64,000 nucleotides of DNA from Buttiauxella agrestis ATCC 33320 (lineage in GTDB: Bacteria > Pseudomonadota > Gammaproteobacteria > Enterobacterales > Enterobacteriaceae): NCBI GenBank assembly GCA_024169445.1, contig JALKFA010000001.1:3906001-3970000 (forward strand), read 5' to 3'. Within the stretch, counting starts at the first letter, position 1; the number at the start of each line of letters is the position of its first letter. The notes under the pieces are model-generated. The model saw only the letters and a list, made by a program, of their open reading frames with translations, did not search any database and was not told the DNA's origin. Both the position numbers and the translations under genes were made by a program. Positions 14,340 through 23,649 of this stretch are shown here, piece after piece.

Positions 14340-15161
14340 ATGGCAAAAAAAGTATCAAAGTTATTCCGCATCGGTGTCGAGGGTGACACCTGCGACGGTC
14401 GCGTTATTAGCGGCACCGATATTCAGGAAATGGCGAGCGCATTCGACCCACGCGTCTATGGTTGCCGCATCAATCTGGAACACCTGCGCGGTATCCTTCC
14501 CGACAGTATTTTCCAGCGCTACGGCGACGTGGTGGAACTAAAAGCGGCGCAGATTGAAGACGACTCAGTGCTCAACGGCAAATGGGCGTTGTTTGCAAAA
14601 ATCGCCCCGCTGGACAACCTGGTGGAAATGGTCGGCAAGGGTCAGAAGGTTTACACCTCCATGGAAATTCAGCCGAACTTTGCTAACACCGGCAAGTGCT
14701 ACCTGGTTGGTTTAGCTGTCACCGATGATCCGGCAAGCCTCGGCACTGAATATCTTGAGTTTTGTCGCACCGCAAAATCCAACCCGCTTAACCGCTTTAA
14801 AACCAGCCCGGAAAACCTGATTTCGGTTGCCACCCTTGCCGAGCTGGAATTTGAAGACCAGCCCGACACCCTGCTGACCAAACTCACCGACACCGTGAAA
14901 GGCATTTTCAGCCGTAAACAGGCTGATGATGACGCACGTTTTAGTGATGTGCATGAAGCGGTGACGGTCGTCACTGAGCAGGTGCAGGCCAACCACGACG
15001 CCACTGAGCAGCGCCTGTCTGCAATGGAGCAGCAATTCAGCACCCTTAAAGGTGAATTCTCCGCACTGGAAACCTCCCTCGATAACACCGAGAGCTTTAC
15101 GCAGCGCCGTCGTGATCCTGCCAGCGGCGGCAATGGTGACTCGATGGTGACCAACTGTTAA
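14340..15161 (+). CDS. O: Capsid scaffolding protein and protease gpO
   Basis: A 273-residue protein (P2 O is 284) combining an N-terminal serine protease with a C-terminal scaffold. The catalytic triad positions known for P2 O are present: D19, H48 (NLEHLRG) and S107 (VYTSMEI). The C-terminal half is a long charged helix (about 195-255) as expected for scaffolding. It cleaves the capsid, portal and itself during maturation. First gene of the rightward ONMLXYK-lysis operon. Confidence 0.95.
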   Translation: MAKKVSKLFRIGVEGDTCDGRVISGTDIQEMASAFDPRVYGCRINLEHLRGILPDSIFQRYGDVVELKAAQIEDDSVLNGKWALFAKIAPLDNLVEMVGKGQKVYTSMEIQPNFANTGKCYLVGLAVTDDPASLGTEYLEFCRTAKSNPLNRFKTSPENLISVATLAELEFEDQPDTLLTKLTDTVKGIFSRKQADDDARFSDVHEAVTVVTEQVQANHDATEQRLSAMEQQFSTLKGEFSALETSLDNTESFTQRRRDPASGGNGDSMVTNC

Positions 15162-15212
15162 GCCCGGACAAAAAGCCCGGAACAAACCCGAATTAATTAC
15201 TCAGGAAAAACT

Positions 15213-16283
15213 ATGCGCGCTCAGACTCGTTTTAAATTTAATGCCTACCTCACCCAGGTCGCGAAGCTCAACAACATCGACGCCGGCGACATGACCAAAA
15301 AATTCAGCGTCGACCCGTCCGTCACGCAAACGCTGATGGATACCATGCAGGAGTCATCCGACTTTCTGACCCGCATCAACATGGTGCCGGTCGCTGAAAT
15401 GAAGGGTGAAAAAATCGGTGTCGGTGTCTCCGGCTCAATTGCCAGTACCGCCGATACCGCCAGTGGTGATGAACGCAAAACCGAAGATTTCACCGCGCTG
15501 GAGTCCAATAAATACGAATGTGATCAGGTCAATTTCGATTTCCATATTCGTTTTCGTACCCTCGATTTATGGGCGCGTTTTCAGGACTTCCAGCTGCGTA
15601 TTCGTAACGCCATTATCAAACGTCAGTCGCTTGATTTAATGATGGCCGGTTTCAACGGCATTAAGCGTGCGCCGACGTCTGACCGCAGCAAAAATCCGCT
15701 GTTGCAGGACGTGGCGGTCGGCTGGTTGCAGAAATACCGCAACGAAGCGCCCGCACGTGTGATGAACAAACATACCGCTGAAGATGGCACTGTTTCGGAT
15801 GTGATCCGCGTGGGTAAACACGGCGATTACGCCAACCTCGATGCGCTGGTGATGGATGCGACCAATACCATGATTGCGCCGTGGTATCAGGAAGACCCGG
15901 ATTTGGTGGTCATCTGTGGCCGTCAGTTACTGGCCGACAAATATTTCCCGATTGTGAACCAGGAGCAGGCCAACACCGAAGCGATGGCGGCGGACGTGAT
16001 TGTCAGCCAGAAACGCATCGGCAACCTGCCAGCGGTGCGCGTGCCGTTCTTCCCGGCGAATGGTCTGATGGTGACCACCCTCGAGAACCTGTCGATTTAC
16101 TACATGGATGACAGCCATCGCCGCATCATTGATGAGAACGGCAAGCTCGACCGCATCGAAAACTACGAATCCATGAACATCGATTACGTGATCGAGGATT
16201 ACGCCGCCGGTTGCCTGGTTGAAAACATCCAGCTCGGTGAGTTTCCTGCGCCGCCGAAAGATGAACCGGCAGCGGAGGCATAA
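15213..16283 (+). CDS. N: Major capsid protein gpN
   Basis: A 356-residue HK97-fold capsid precursor, matching P2 N (357). It has the typical N-terminus MRAQTRFKFNAYLTQVAKLN and stretches such as DFLTRINMVPV, RQSLDLMMAGFNG and EDYAAGCLVENI. P2 N is processed near residue 31 by gpO. It follows O with a 51-bp gap and precedes M. Confidence 0.96.
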   Translation: MRAQTRFKFNAYLTQVAKLNNIDAGDMTKKFSVDPSVTQTLMDTMQESSDFLTRINMVPVAEMKGEKIGVGVSGSIASTADTASGDERKTEDFTALESNKYECDQVNFDFHIRFRTLDLWARFQDFQLRIRNAIIKRQSLDLMMAGFNGIKRAPTSDRSKNPLLQDVAVGWLQKYRNEAPARVMNKHTAEDGTVSDVIRVGKHGDYANLDALVMDATNTMIAPWYQEDPDLVVICGRQLLADKYFPIVNQEQANTEAMAADVIVSQKRIGNLPAVRVPFFPANGLMVTTLENLSIYYMDDSHRRIIDENGKLDRIENYESMNIDYVIEDYAAGCLVENIQLGEFPAPPKDEPAAEA

Positions 16284-16286
16284 ACC

Positions 16287-17039
16287 ATGACGAGTCCCGC
16301 CGCACGACACATGATGCGGGTCTCGGCCATTGTTACCGCGCAGCGGGACGATAACCCGCTGCGTCATGCAAATGCTTACGAGCAGATGCTGGTCAAACTG
16401 GCCGCCGACCAGCGCATTTTAAAAACCATTCATTCCATCGAGCGCAAGGCCGACAAAAAGCGCGCGCTGTTGCCGTCCTATGCGCCGTGGGTCGCCGGTG
16501 TGCTGGCGGAGGGCAAAGGCGCGCAAGATGACATCGTGATGACCGTCATGCTGTGGAAGCTCGATGCCGGTGATATTACCGGTGCGCTGGAGATTGGCCG
16601 CTATGCGATGCAGTACGGCCTCACCATGCCCGCGCTGCACAAACGCACCACACCGTATGTGCTCGCCGAGGATGTGGCACTGGCGGTCATGCGCGCTCAT
16701 GCTGCCGGTGAGCCGGTCGACGTTGGGCTGTTGCTGGCGACCCAGACCCTGACCAGTACCGCCGATATGCCCGACAAGGTGCGCGGCAGGCTGCACAAAA
16801 TCACCGGACTGGTACTGCGTGACGTGGGGCTGCTGGCTGATGCACTCGCACAACTGAAGCGAGCAATGCAGCTCGATGCACAGGCGGGGGTGAAAAAGGA
16901 CATTGAGCGCCTCGAAAGCGCGCTCAAACCTAAGCCCGTCACCGTGAAAAAACCAAAGACAAAACCGCGAGCGCGTAAACCTGCGACCACACCAGGCAAA
17001 CGCGGTCGCCCCCGCAAAGTGGCTAACACCACCGCTTAA
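16287..17039 (+). CDS. M: Terminase small subunit gpM
   Basis: A 250-residue endonuclease/small terminase subunit of P2 type (P2 M is 247). It recognises cos and works with gpP. The central region carries the family stretch MLWKLDAGDITGALEIGRYAMQ. The C-terminal ~35 residues are very basic and contain GKRGRPRKV, which resembles an AT-hook DNA-binding motif. It starts 3 bp after the capsid gene stop. Confidence 0.94.
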   Translation: MTSPAARHMMRVSAIVTAQRDDNPLRHANAYEQMLVKLAADQRILKTIHSIERKADKKRALLPSYAPWVAGVLAEGKGAQDDIVMTVMLWKLDAGDITGALEIGRYAMQYGLTMPALHKRTTPYVLAEDVALAVMRAHAAGEPVDVGLLLATQTLTSTADMPDKVRGRLHKITGLVLRDVGLLADALAQLKRAMQLDAQAGVKKDIERLESALKPKPVTVKKPKTKPRARKPATTPGKRGRPRKVANTTA

Positions 17040-17131
17040 GAATGCGCCCCGCGCCGGACGGCACGCCGGTTGAGACTGGATTTATTCCTCATCGATACCG
17101 GCGTCCACCGTCCACCTATTTTGAGGTTGTC

Positions 17132-17638
17132 ATGACGACAGTGATTATCAGCAAGCCTGAACCCCCGCAGGGCGGTCAGGGTGTGGTTATTCCCCCGCGC
17201 CCGGTCGCGGAAGCGGCCATTAGAAATACGGCATTTTTCCCCGACGTTGAGCCGCTGCGCATTCGCGAGCTGCTGCGCCTTGAGCACACCGTGACACCGG
17301 TACGACTGCGCACGGCGATTATTGACGGGATGGCGGAAACCAACGCCGAGTTACGCGACTACCGCCGTGAGCAGATGGCGCTCGGGTATGACAGCCTGGA
17401 CGCCGTACCGGCTGACGCGATTGATGGGGAAAGTGTGCGGTGTTTTTACTACCTGCAAGCCGTGACCGCGATGACCACCGCGAAGCTTTATGAGAACTAT
17501 CGCGGCGTGGATGCGAGCGCTAAAGGGGATAAAAAAGCCGACAGCATCGAGAGCACCATTGATGAGATGTGGCGGGATATGCGCTGGGCGGTCTCCCGCC
17601 TCCAGGATAAATCCCGCTGCATCATCGGGCAAATCTGA
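17132..17638 (+). CDS. L: Head completion protein gpL
   Basis: A 168-residue protein (P2 L is 169). The ATG at 17132 has a TGAGGT site and gives the family N-terminus; an upstream ATG at 17042 would add 30 unrelated residues. The conserved C-terminus includes GVDASAKGDKKADSIEST and WRDMRWAVSRLQDK. It stabilises filled heads before tail joining. Its last base is shared with the start of X. Confidence 0.94.
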   Translation: MTTVIISKPEPPQGGQGVVIPPRPVAEAAIRNTAFFPDVEPLRIRELLRLEHTVTPVRLRTAIIDGMAETNAELRDYRREQMALGYDSLDAVPADAIDGESVRCFYYLQAVTAMTTAKLYENYRGVDASAKGDKKADSIESTIDEMWRDMRWAVSRLQDKSRCIIGQI

Positions 17639-17841
17639 TGAAGGTTTTTGCGCTCCAGGGCGACACGCTCGACGCACTGTGTGCACGCCATTACCGGCGC
17701 ACCGAGGGTGTGGTCGAAGCAGTGTTACTCGCCAATCCAGGTCTTGCAGAACTCGGTGAGGAGCTGCCTCACGGCACCGCTGTTGAACTGCCGGATGTCG
17801 ATTCCTCACCGGTCACGGAGACCCTGAATTTATGGGACTGA
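17638..17841 (+). CDS. X: Tail protein gpX
   Basis: A 67-residue protein identical in length to P2 X, with a LysM-like beginning (VFALQGDTLDALCARHY). Small LysM-like proteins of this type sit at the tail tip or connector. It overlaps L at one nucleotide and is followed by the holin. Confidence 0.92.
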   Translation: MKVFALQGDTLDALCARHYRRTEGVVEAVLLANPGLAELGEELPHGTAVELPDVDSSPVTETLNLWD

Positions 17842-17843
17842 CA

Positions 17844-18053
17844 ATGGAAAAAATCACCACGTTTGTCACTTACTGGCTGTCGGTGGCGCTGGCGTATTTC
17901 GGTACGCAGACGCCGGAAAAACTGGCGCTGTATGTCGGCGGAGGCTGCGCGATTTTCACCGCGCTGGTGAATTTCTGGTATCGCCGCCAGACCTTCCGCT
18001 ATCTGCGCGCAATGGGGCTGAATGAGGAGGTGGTGCGTGGCATCAATCGTTAA
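17844..18053 (+). CDS. Y: Holin (gene Y position)
   Basis: A 69-residue membrane protein with two hydrophobic segments (about residues 5-19 and 25-42) and a basic C-terminus, consistent with a class II holin. It is of the short HP1/Fels-2-like type rather than the 93-residue P2 Y type. An ATG at 17832 is an alternative start that would overlap X. It permeabilises the inner membrane at lysis. The endolysin gene starts within its 3' end. Confidence 0.8.
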   Translation: MEKITTFVTYWLSVALAYFGTQTPEKLALYVGGGCAIFTALVNFWYRRQTFRYLRAMGLNEEVVRGINR

Positions 18054-18546
18054 ACGTTGCAGTGTCGCGGCTGTGCTGGCGCTTGCCGTTCTGCTGCCGG
18101 ATTTCTCATTACTGAAAACCTCACCCGACGGGCTGGCACTGATTGCCGACCTCGAAGGGTGTCGCCTGAAGCCGTACCAGTGCAGCGCTGGTGTCTGGAC
18201 GTCAGGCATCGGTCACACCGCAGGCGTTACGCCAAAAGGCGATATTACCGAGCGACAGGCCACGCAGAACCTGGTCAGCGACGTGCTGAATGTCGAGCGC
18301 CGCCTCGCCGTCTGTGTGCCGGTCGATATGCCGCAGCCGGTGTATGACGCAGTGGTGAGTTTTGCTTTTAACGTCGGCACCGGTGCGGCCTGTCGCTCAA
18401 CGATGGTGAGTTACATCAAGCGTCACCAGTGGTGGCAGGTGTGTGACCAGTTCCCGCGCTGGGTGTTTGTTAATGGCGTCAGAAATACCGGGCTGGAAAA
18501 CCGCCGCGCACGTGAGCGGGCTTACTGTCTCAGGGGGATGGAATGA
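18037..18546 (+). CDS. K: Endolysin gpK (GH24 lysozyme, probable SAR type)
   Basis: A 169-residue lysozyme. The GTG start at 18037 is chosen because AGGAGG lies 8 nt upstream; the ATG at 18022 lies too close to that site. The N-terminal segment (about residues 8-26) is hydrophobic but rich in Ala and Leu without a clear cleavage site, suggesting a signal-arrest-release export signal. Catalytic residues follow the E-x8-(D/C)-x5-T pattern: E40, C49 (in place of Asp, as in some relatives) and T55. It degrades peptidoglycan after the holin acts. Confidence 0.92.
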   Translation: MASIVKRCSVAAVLALAVLLPDFSLLKTSPDGLALIADLEGCRLKPYQCSAGVWTSGIGHTAGVTPKGDITERQATQNLVSDVLNVERRLAVCVPVDMPQPVYDAVVSFAFNVGTGAACRSTMVSYIKRHQWWQVCDQFPRWVFVNGVRNTGLENRRARERAYCLRGME

Positions 18547-18968
18547 AAACACTGATGATTTTGCTGTTGCTGGCCGTCGCCGGTCTGATGTGGATGAAGC
18601 GCGAAAACAACACGCTGACCCGCTCGTTTGAAAAGGCAAACCGTGTCGCCGGTGAGCAGAAAACCCAGATAACCATGCTGCGCAATCAGCTCGATGTTGC
18701 TGCAAAACTCAGGCAGCGGAATGAACAGGCGCAGGTCGATTTACGCAACCGGCTCGCCACCGCAAACCGGCTTGCGGCGAACCGTGGCAACACCGTGACG
18801 AGGTTACTCAATGAAAATAAAGCGCTGCGCGACTGGTATGAGTCTGATTTGCCTGATGACATTATCCGGCTGCACACCCGCCCCGCCTTCACCACCACCG
18901 CTGATTATTTACAGTGGCTGTCCGAAAGTGGCGCTGTGCAAGATACCGGCAAGCCAGCCACGCACTAA
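18543..18968 (+). CDS. lysB: Spanin inner-membrane subunit LysB (Rz-like)
   Basis: A 141-residue type II membrane protein. It has an N-terminal anchor (residues ~3-19) and a long periplasmic coiled coil (about 22-100). The ATG overlaps the endolysin stop (ATGA). With the embedded LysC lipoprotein it forms the spanin that disrupts the outer membrane. Confidence 0.9.
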   Translation: MKTLMILLLLAVAGLMWMKRENNTLTRSFEKANRVAGEQKTQITMLRNQLDVAAKLRQRNEQAQVDLRNRLATANRLAANRGNTVTRLLNENKALRDWYESDLPDDIIRLHTRPAFTTTADYLQWLSESGAVQDTGKPATH

Positions 18969-19101
18969 CGGCGATTTAAGCGCGGATATTCGCCAGCTTG
19001 AGGCGGCACTGGTCAGTTGTGCCGCCCAGACTGAAACCATCAGACATTGCCAGGACACACTCGATGCTCAAGCCAGCCAGTTTACGCAAAGCCCTTTGTG
19101 A
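18811..19101 (+). CDS. lysC: Spanin outer-membrane lipoprotein LysC (Rz1-like)
   Basis: A 96-residue lipoprotein read in the +1 frame, largely inside lysB. A hydrophobic signal ends in the lipobox LSGC (Cys about residue 21), followed by a Pro-rich segment (TPAPPSPPPL). An internal ATG at 18838 could also serve as start. This nested arrangement is the hallmark of Rz/Rz1 pairs. Its 3' end overlaps the start of R. Confidence 0.85.
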   Translation: MKIKRCATGMSLICLMTLSGCTPAPPSPPPLIIYSGCPKVALCKIPASQPRTNGDLSADIRQLEAALVSCAAQTETIRHCQDTLDAQASQFTQSPL

Positions 19102-19531
19102 CGCGGCACCGGTGTTGCGCAATAACCCGGACATGCTGCGCATTTTTATCGACAGCGGGAAAATCGCCTCCACACTTGCAACCTCGCTGTCGTTTGAAAA
19201 TCAGTACACGCTGAATGTCGTGGTCACCGATTATCACGGGGATCTGGATTACCTCATCGTGCCGGTCAACGCCTGGCTGCGGGAAAACCAGCCCGATATC
19301 ATGACCACTGATGAGGGGAAAAAAAGAGGCTTCACCTATATCGCCGATATTAACGACGACGAAAGTGTCGACGTGAGTATCAGCCTGATGCTGACCGAGC
19401 GCACGCTGGTTAAACAGGAAGGTGAAGCGCTGCACGTGAAGCACGTCCCTGAGCCGCCCCTGCCGGAGAACGTCGCACGACCAACGGAACTCTACGCTCA
19501 CGGAGAGCTGGTGAGTCAGTGGCATGAATGA
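19064..19531 (+). CDS. R: Tail completion protein gpR
   Basis: A 155-residue protein, exactly P2 R length, starting at MLKPASLRKAL. It shares long conserved stretches with P2 R, such as NNPDMLRIFIDSGKIASTL and LRENQPDIMTTDEG. It caps the tail tube for head joining. It overlaps lysC at its 5' end and S at its 3' end. Confidence 0.95.
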   Translation: MLKPASLRKALCDAAPVLRNNPDMLRIFIDSGKIASTLATSLSFENQYTLNVVVTDYHGDLDYLIVPVNAWLRENQPDIMTTDEGKKRGFTYIADINDDESVDVSISLMLTERTLVKQEGEALHVKHVPEPPLPENVARPTELYAHGELVSQWHE

Positions 19532-19976
19532 GTTCAGAGCCTTTGAGGACAAGCTCGCCGGGCTGATTGCAGCGCTATCACCGGCAGCACGTCGCAGAAT
19601 GATGGCTGAGATTGCGAAGGAGTTGCGAGTCTCACAGCAAAAGCGCATCAAACGCCAGCAGGCACCGGACGGCACGCCGTATGCCGCCCGTAAACGTCAG
19701 TCGGTGAAGGGTAAAAAAGGTCGGGTGAAACGTGCGATGTTTACCAAACTGCGCACCAACCGCTATATGAAAGCGAAAGGTACGAATGAGGCCGCAGTCG
19801 TGGAGTTTGTCGGGCGGGTGCAGCGCATGGCGCGGGTGCATCAGGAAGGATTAAGGGATAGGCCGAACAAATATAGTCAAGAAATAAAATATGAACCTAG
19901 AGTTCTACTTGGTATTACGAAGAGTAATTTAAAAGCAATAAATGAAATAATTACATATCATATTTTGCAAAGCTAG
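19524..19976 (+). CDS. S: Tail completion protein gpS, mosaic 3' end
   Basis: A 150-residue protein, the same length as P2 S. It begins MNEFRAFEDKL and contains QQAPDGTPYAARKRQS and GRVKRAMFTKL. From about 19855 the coding sequence turns abruptly AT-rich while still encoding a recognisable S C-terminus (RVHQEGL ... RVLLGITKSNLKAINEII). This suggests a recombination junction within the gene that brought in the adjacent cargo. Function: tail completion with gpR. Confidence 0.92.
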   Translation: MNEFRAFEDKLAGLIAALSPAARRRMMAEIAKELRVSQQKRIKRQQAPDGTPYAARKRQSVKGKKGRVKRAMFTKLRTNRYMKAKGTNEAAVVEFVGRVQRMARVHQEGLRDRPNKYSQEIKYEPRVLLGITKSNLKAINEIITYHILQS

Positions 19977-20018
19977 CAAGCCTAAGGATAGAGCACCAAG
20001 GCTTGCCAGGTAAAAATA

Positions 20019-20951
<933 letters not shown>

Positions 20952-21146
20952 TTTTTATCCTTTAATTAGAACAAGTTGATAGCTTGAATCAGGAATGATG
21001 CGGTTAAATATAATATATACGTATTACAAGTATGTCATTTGAAATCATCAAATCTCATTACTTGTTATTTTAATTTGAGTTATGACGGTTATAAATCAGG
21101 TAGTTTGATTTTTAAGCCTAATCACGAAATTATTATCCTTATGGTT

Positions 21147-21172
21147 GTTGTGTGGGAACTCACGCAACCTAA
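21147..21172 (+). promoter_or_regulatory. Candidate late promoter activator site before V
   Basis: GTTGTG is followed by GGGAACTCACGCAACC; together with the preceding GGTTG this makes an imperfect dyad 67 bp before V. P2 has an Ogr-dependent late promoter at this place. Tentative. Confidence 0.35.
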
Positions 21173-21213
21173 CTAGATTGCCACTAAATACCCCCAACGG
21201 CATCCTTTCCTCC

Positions 21214-21843
21214 ATGAATACACAACCCCTGTTTTCTGATATTCAGCGCCTGCTGCGCAACCTTATCCGCATCGGTGTCGTGACGAAAGTCGACACCGAT
21301 AAGGCGTTATGCCGTGTGGAAACCGGCGGTATTACTACCGACTGGCTGCACTGGCTGACATCCCGCGCCGGTCGCTCGCGCACCTGGTGGGCACCGTCTG
21401 TCGGTGAGCAGGTTCTGTTGCTGGCGATTGGAGGCGAGCTGGATACCGCTTTCGTGCTGCCTGGCATTTATTCCGATGACAATCCCGCACCGTCAGCCTC
21501 TGCCGATGCGCTGCATATTTCTTTCCCTGATGGTGCCGTGATTGAGTACGAACCGCAGACTGGCGAACTGACCGTGAGCGGTATTAAAACCGCCTCAGTC
21601 ACTGCGTCCGAATCTGTTGTCGTGACGGTGCCGGTTGTGACGGTTAAAGCCAGCCAGAAAATCACCCTCGATACGCCGGAAGTGGTCTGCACCAACAAAC
21701 TGATCACTGCCACGCTGGAGGTGAAACAGGGCGGCAAGATGAGCGGCAACATCGAGCACAGCGGCGGCACGTTTAAATCCAACGGTGTGCAGGTGGATAA
21801 ACATAAGCATGGCGGCGTTGAGCGCGGCGGAAGTCTGACGTAG
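21214..21843 (+). CDS. V: Baseplate spike gpV
   Basis: A 210-residue membrane-piercing spike (P2 V is 211). An upstream in-frame ATG (21145) is rejected because homology starts at MNTQPLFSDIQRLLRN. It has an OB-fold N-terminal part (SRTWWAPSVGEQVLLLA) and a C-terminal beta-helix. The terminal HKHGG resembles the metal-binding HxH tip. First gene of the V-W-J-I-H-G operon. Confidence 0.95.
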   Translation: MNTQPLFSDIQRLLRNLIRIGVVTKVDTDKALCRVETGGITTDWLHWLTSRAGRSRTWWAPSVGEQVLLLAIGGELDTAFVLPGIYSDDNPAPSASADALHISFPDGAVIEYEPQTGELTVSGIKTASVTASESVVVTVPVVTVKASQKITLDTPEVVCTNKLITATLEVKQGGKMSGNIEHSGGTFKSNGVQVDKHKHGGVERGGSLT

Positions 21844-21851
21844 GGCACACA

Positions 21852-22202
21852 ATGACGGCTCGTTATCTCGGCATGAACCGTGCCACCGGTCTGGGTTTGT
21901 CCGATTCCGGACATATCAGTCAGAGCGTGCGCGACATTCTGATCACCCCCATCGGCTCGCGTGTCATGCGCCGCGATTACGGCTCGCTGCTCTCGGCACT
22001 GATTGACCAGCCTGATACCCCCGCATTACGCCTGCAAATTATGTCGGCCTGCTACATGGCAATTCTTAAATGGGAGCCGCGTATCCGGCTGACGGCCATC
22101 ACCTTTGAGAGCACAACCGCAGGCGCGTTATTCGTCGATATCACCGGCACGCGTACCGGCACTGGCGGCGCGCCTTTTTCCTTAACCATTCCCCTGAGCT
22201 GA
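21852..22202 (+). CDS. W: Baseplate wedge gpW (gp25-like)
   Basis: A 116-residue protein of the T4 gp25/P2 W family, matching P2 W (115). The stretch DILITPIGSRVMRRDYGS is diagnostic. It forms part of the baseplate wedge with gpJ. It begins 8 bp after V. Confidence 0.95.
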   Translation: MTARYLGMNRATGLGLSDSGHISQSVRDILITPIGSRVMRRDYGSLLSALIDQPDTPALRLQIMSACYMAILKWEPRIRLTAITFESTTAGALFVDITGTRTGTGGAPFSLTIPLS

Positions 22203-22206
22203 GATT

Positions 22207-23115
22207 ATGGCAACCATTGACCTGAGCCAGTTACCGCCGCCGGACGTGGTCGAGGTACTGGACTATGAAACCCTGTTAGCCGAGCGCAAAGCGACACTGA
22301 TTTCCCTGTATCCGGAAGAGGAGCAGGAAGCCGTTGCGCGGGTGCTGGCGCTGGAATCCGACCCCATCGTCAAGCTGCTGGAGGAGAACGCGTATCGGGA
22401 GCTGTTGTTACGCCAGCGGGTTAACGAGTCGGCGCTGGCGGTGATGCTGGCATTTTCCAGGGCAAACGACCTCGATGTGCTAGGTGCAAACAATAACGTC
22501 ACGCGCCTTGTCATTACACCTGCCGATGACACTGCCATCCCACCGGTGGCGGCGGTGATGGAATCGGACAGTGATTTTCGTCTGCGTATTCAGCAGTCCT
22601 TTGAGGGGCTGAGTGTCGCGGGGCCGGTCGGGGCGTATCAGTTTCATGGACGCAGTGCCGACGGGCGTGTCGCGGATGTGTCGGTGATCAGCCCGTCACC
22701 GGCCTGCGTGACGATTTCCGTGTTGTCGCGTGAAGGGAACGGCACCGCCAGTGATGAACTGGTGAACATCGTCAGCCTTGCGCTGAATGATGAGAACGTG
22801 CGCCCGGTGGCTGACCGTGTGACGGTGCAGTCGGCGGTCATCGTCGACTATGAAATTGACGCGACACTTTACCTTTACCCTGGACCCGAGCTGGAGCCGG
22901 TCAGGCAGGCCGCCGAGGCCAAACTGAAAGCCTACATCAGCGCGCAGCACCGCCTCGGGCGTGATATTCGCAAGTCGGCCATTTATGCCGCTTTACATGT
23001 GGAAGGTGTGCAGCGCGTCGAGCTGGCTAAACCGCTGGCCGACATCGTGCTCGATGACACTCAGGCTTCGTACTGTGCGGATTACCAAATCGTTATCGGG
23101 GGTGCTGATGAATAA
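22207..23115 (+). CDS. J: Baseplate assembly protein gpJ
   Basis: A 302-residue protein, the same length as P2 J, with conserved segments DLSQLPPPDVVEVLDYETL and VAGPVGAYQFHGRSADGRV. It belongs to the gp6-like wedge family. Its 3' end overlaps the start of I by 8 bases. Confidence 0.96.
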   Translation: MATIDLSQLPPPDVVEVLDYETLLAERKATLISLYPEEEQEAVARVLALESDPIVKLLEENAYRELLLRQRVNESALAVMLAFSRANDLDVLGANNNVTRLVITPADDTAIPPVAAVMESDSDFRLRIQQSFEGLSVAGPVGAYQFHGRSADGRVADVSVISPSPACVTISVLSREGNGTASDELVNIVSLALNDENVRPVADRVTVQSAVIVDYEIDATLYLYPGPELEPVRQAAEAKLKAYISAQHRLGRDIRKSAIYAALHVEGVQRVELAKPLADIVLDDTQASYCADYQIVIGGADE

Positions 23116-23638
23116 CGTCCGACTGCTGCCGGTTGGCTCCTCTGAGCTGGAGCTGGCTGCCGAAAAAGCCTGTGCCGAACTGACGCGCGTACCGGTGCCG
23201 CTGCGCCAGCTCTGGAACCCGCTGGAATGCCCCGCGCCGCTGCTGCCGTATCTGGCGTGGGCGTTTTCGGTCGACCGCTGGGATGAGAACTGGACGGAAG
23301 ATGCAAAGCGCACCGTTATCCAGACCGCCAAATACATTCACAAACACAAAGGCACCATCGGTGCTATCCGCCGTGTGGTGGAGCCGCTCGGCTATCTGAT
23401 TAATGTCACCGAGTGGTGGCAGAGCAACGATGAGCCTGGCACGTTTCGGCTGGATATTGGCGTGCTGGAAAGCGGCATTACCGAGGAAATGTACCTCGAA
23501 ATGGAGCGCCTGATTGCTGATGCAAAAGCCGCCAGCCGTCACCTGACTGGCCTGAATATTACCCAGGATGTCAGGGGCGAATTTTACGTCGGTGGCCTGA
23601 GCTATGACGGCGACATTATTACTGTTTACCCCGGATAA
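23108..23638 (+). CDS. I: Tail protein gpI
   Basis: A 176-residue protein, the same length as P2 I, starting MNNVRLLPVGSS. Conserved stretches include PYLAWAFSVDRWDENW and GTIGAIRRVVEPLGYLINV. It links the baseplate to the tail fibres. It overlaps J and precedes the fibre gene by 11 bp. Upstream in-frame starts lie inside J and are not used. Confidence 0.95.
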   Translation: MNNVRLLPVGSSELELAAEKACAELTRVPVPLRQLWNPLECPAPLLPYLAWAFSVDRWDENWTEDAKRTVIQTAKYIHKHKGTIGAIRRVVEPLGYLINVTEWWQSNDEPGTFRLDIGVLESGITEEMYLEMERLIADAKAASRHLTGLNITQDVRGEFYVGGLSYDGDIITVYPG

Positions 23639-23649
23639 AAGAGGCAACG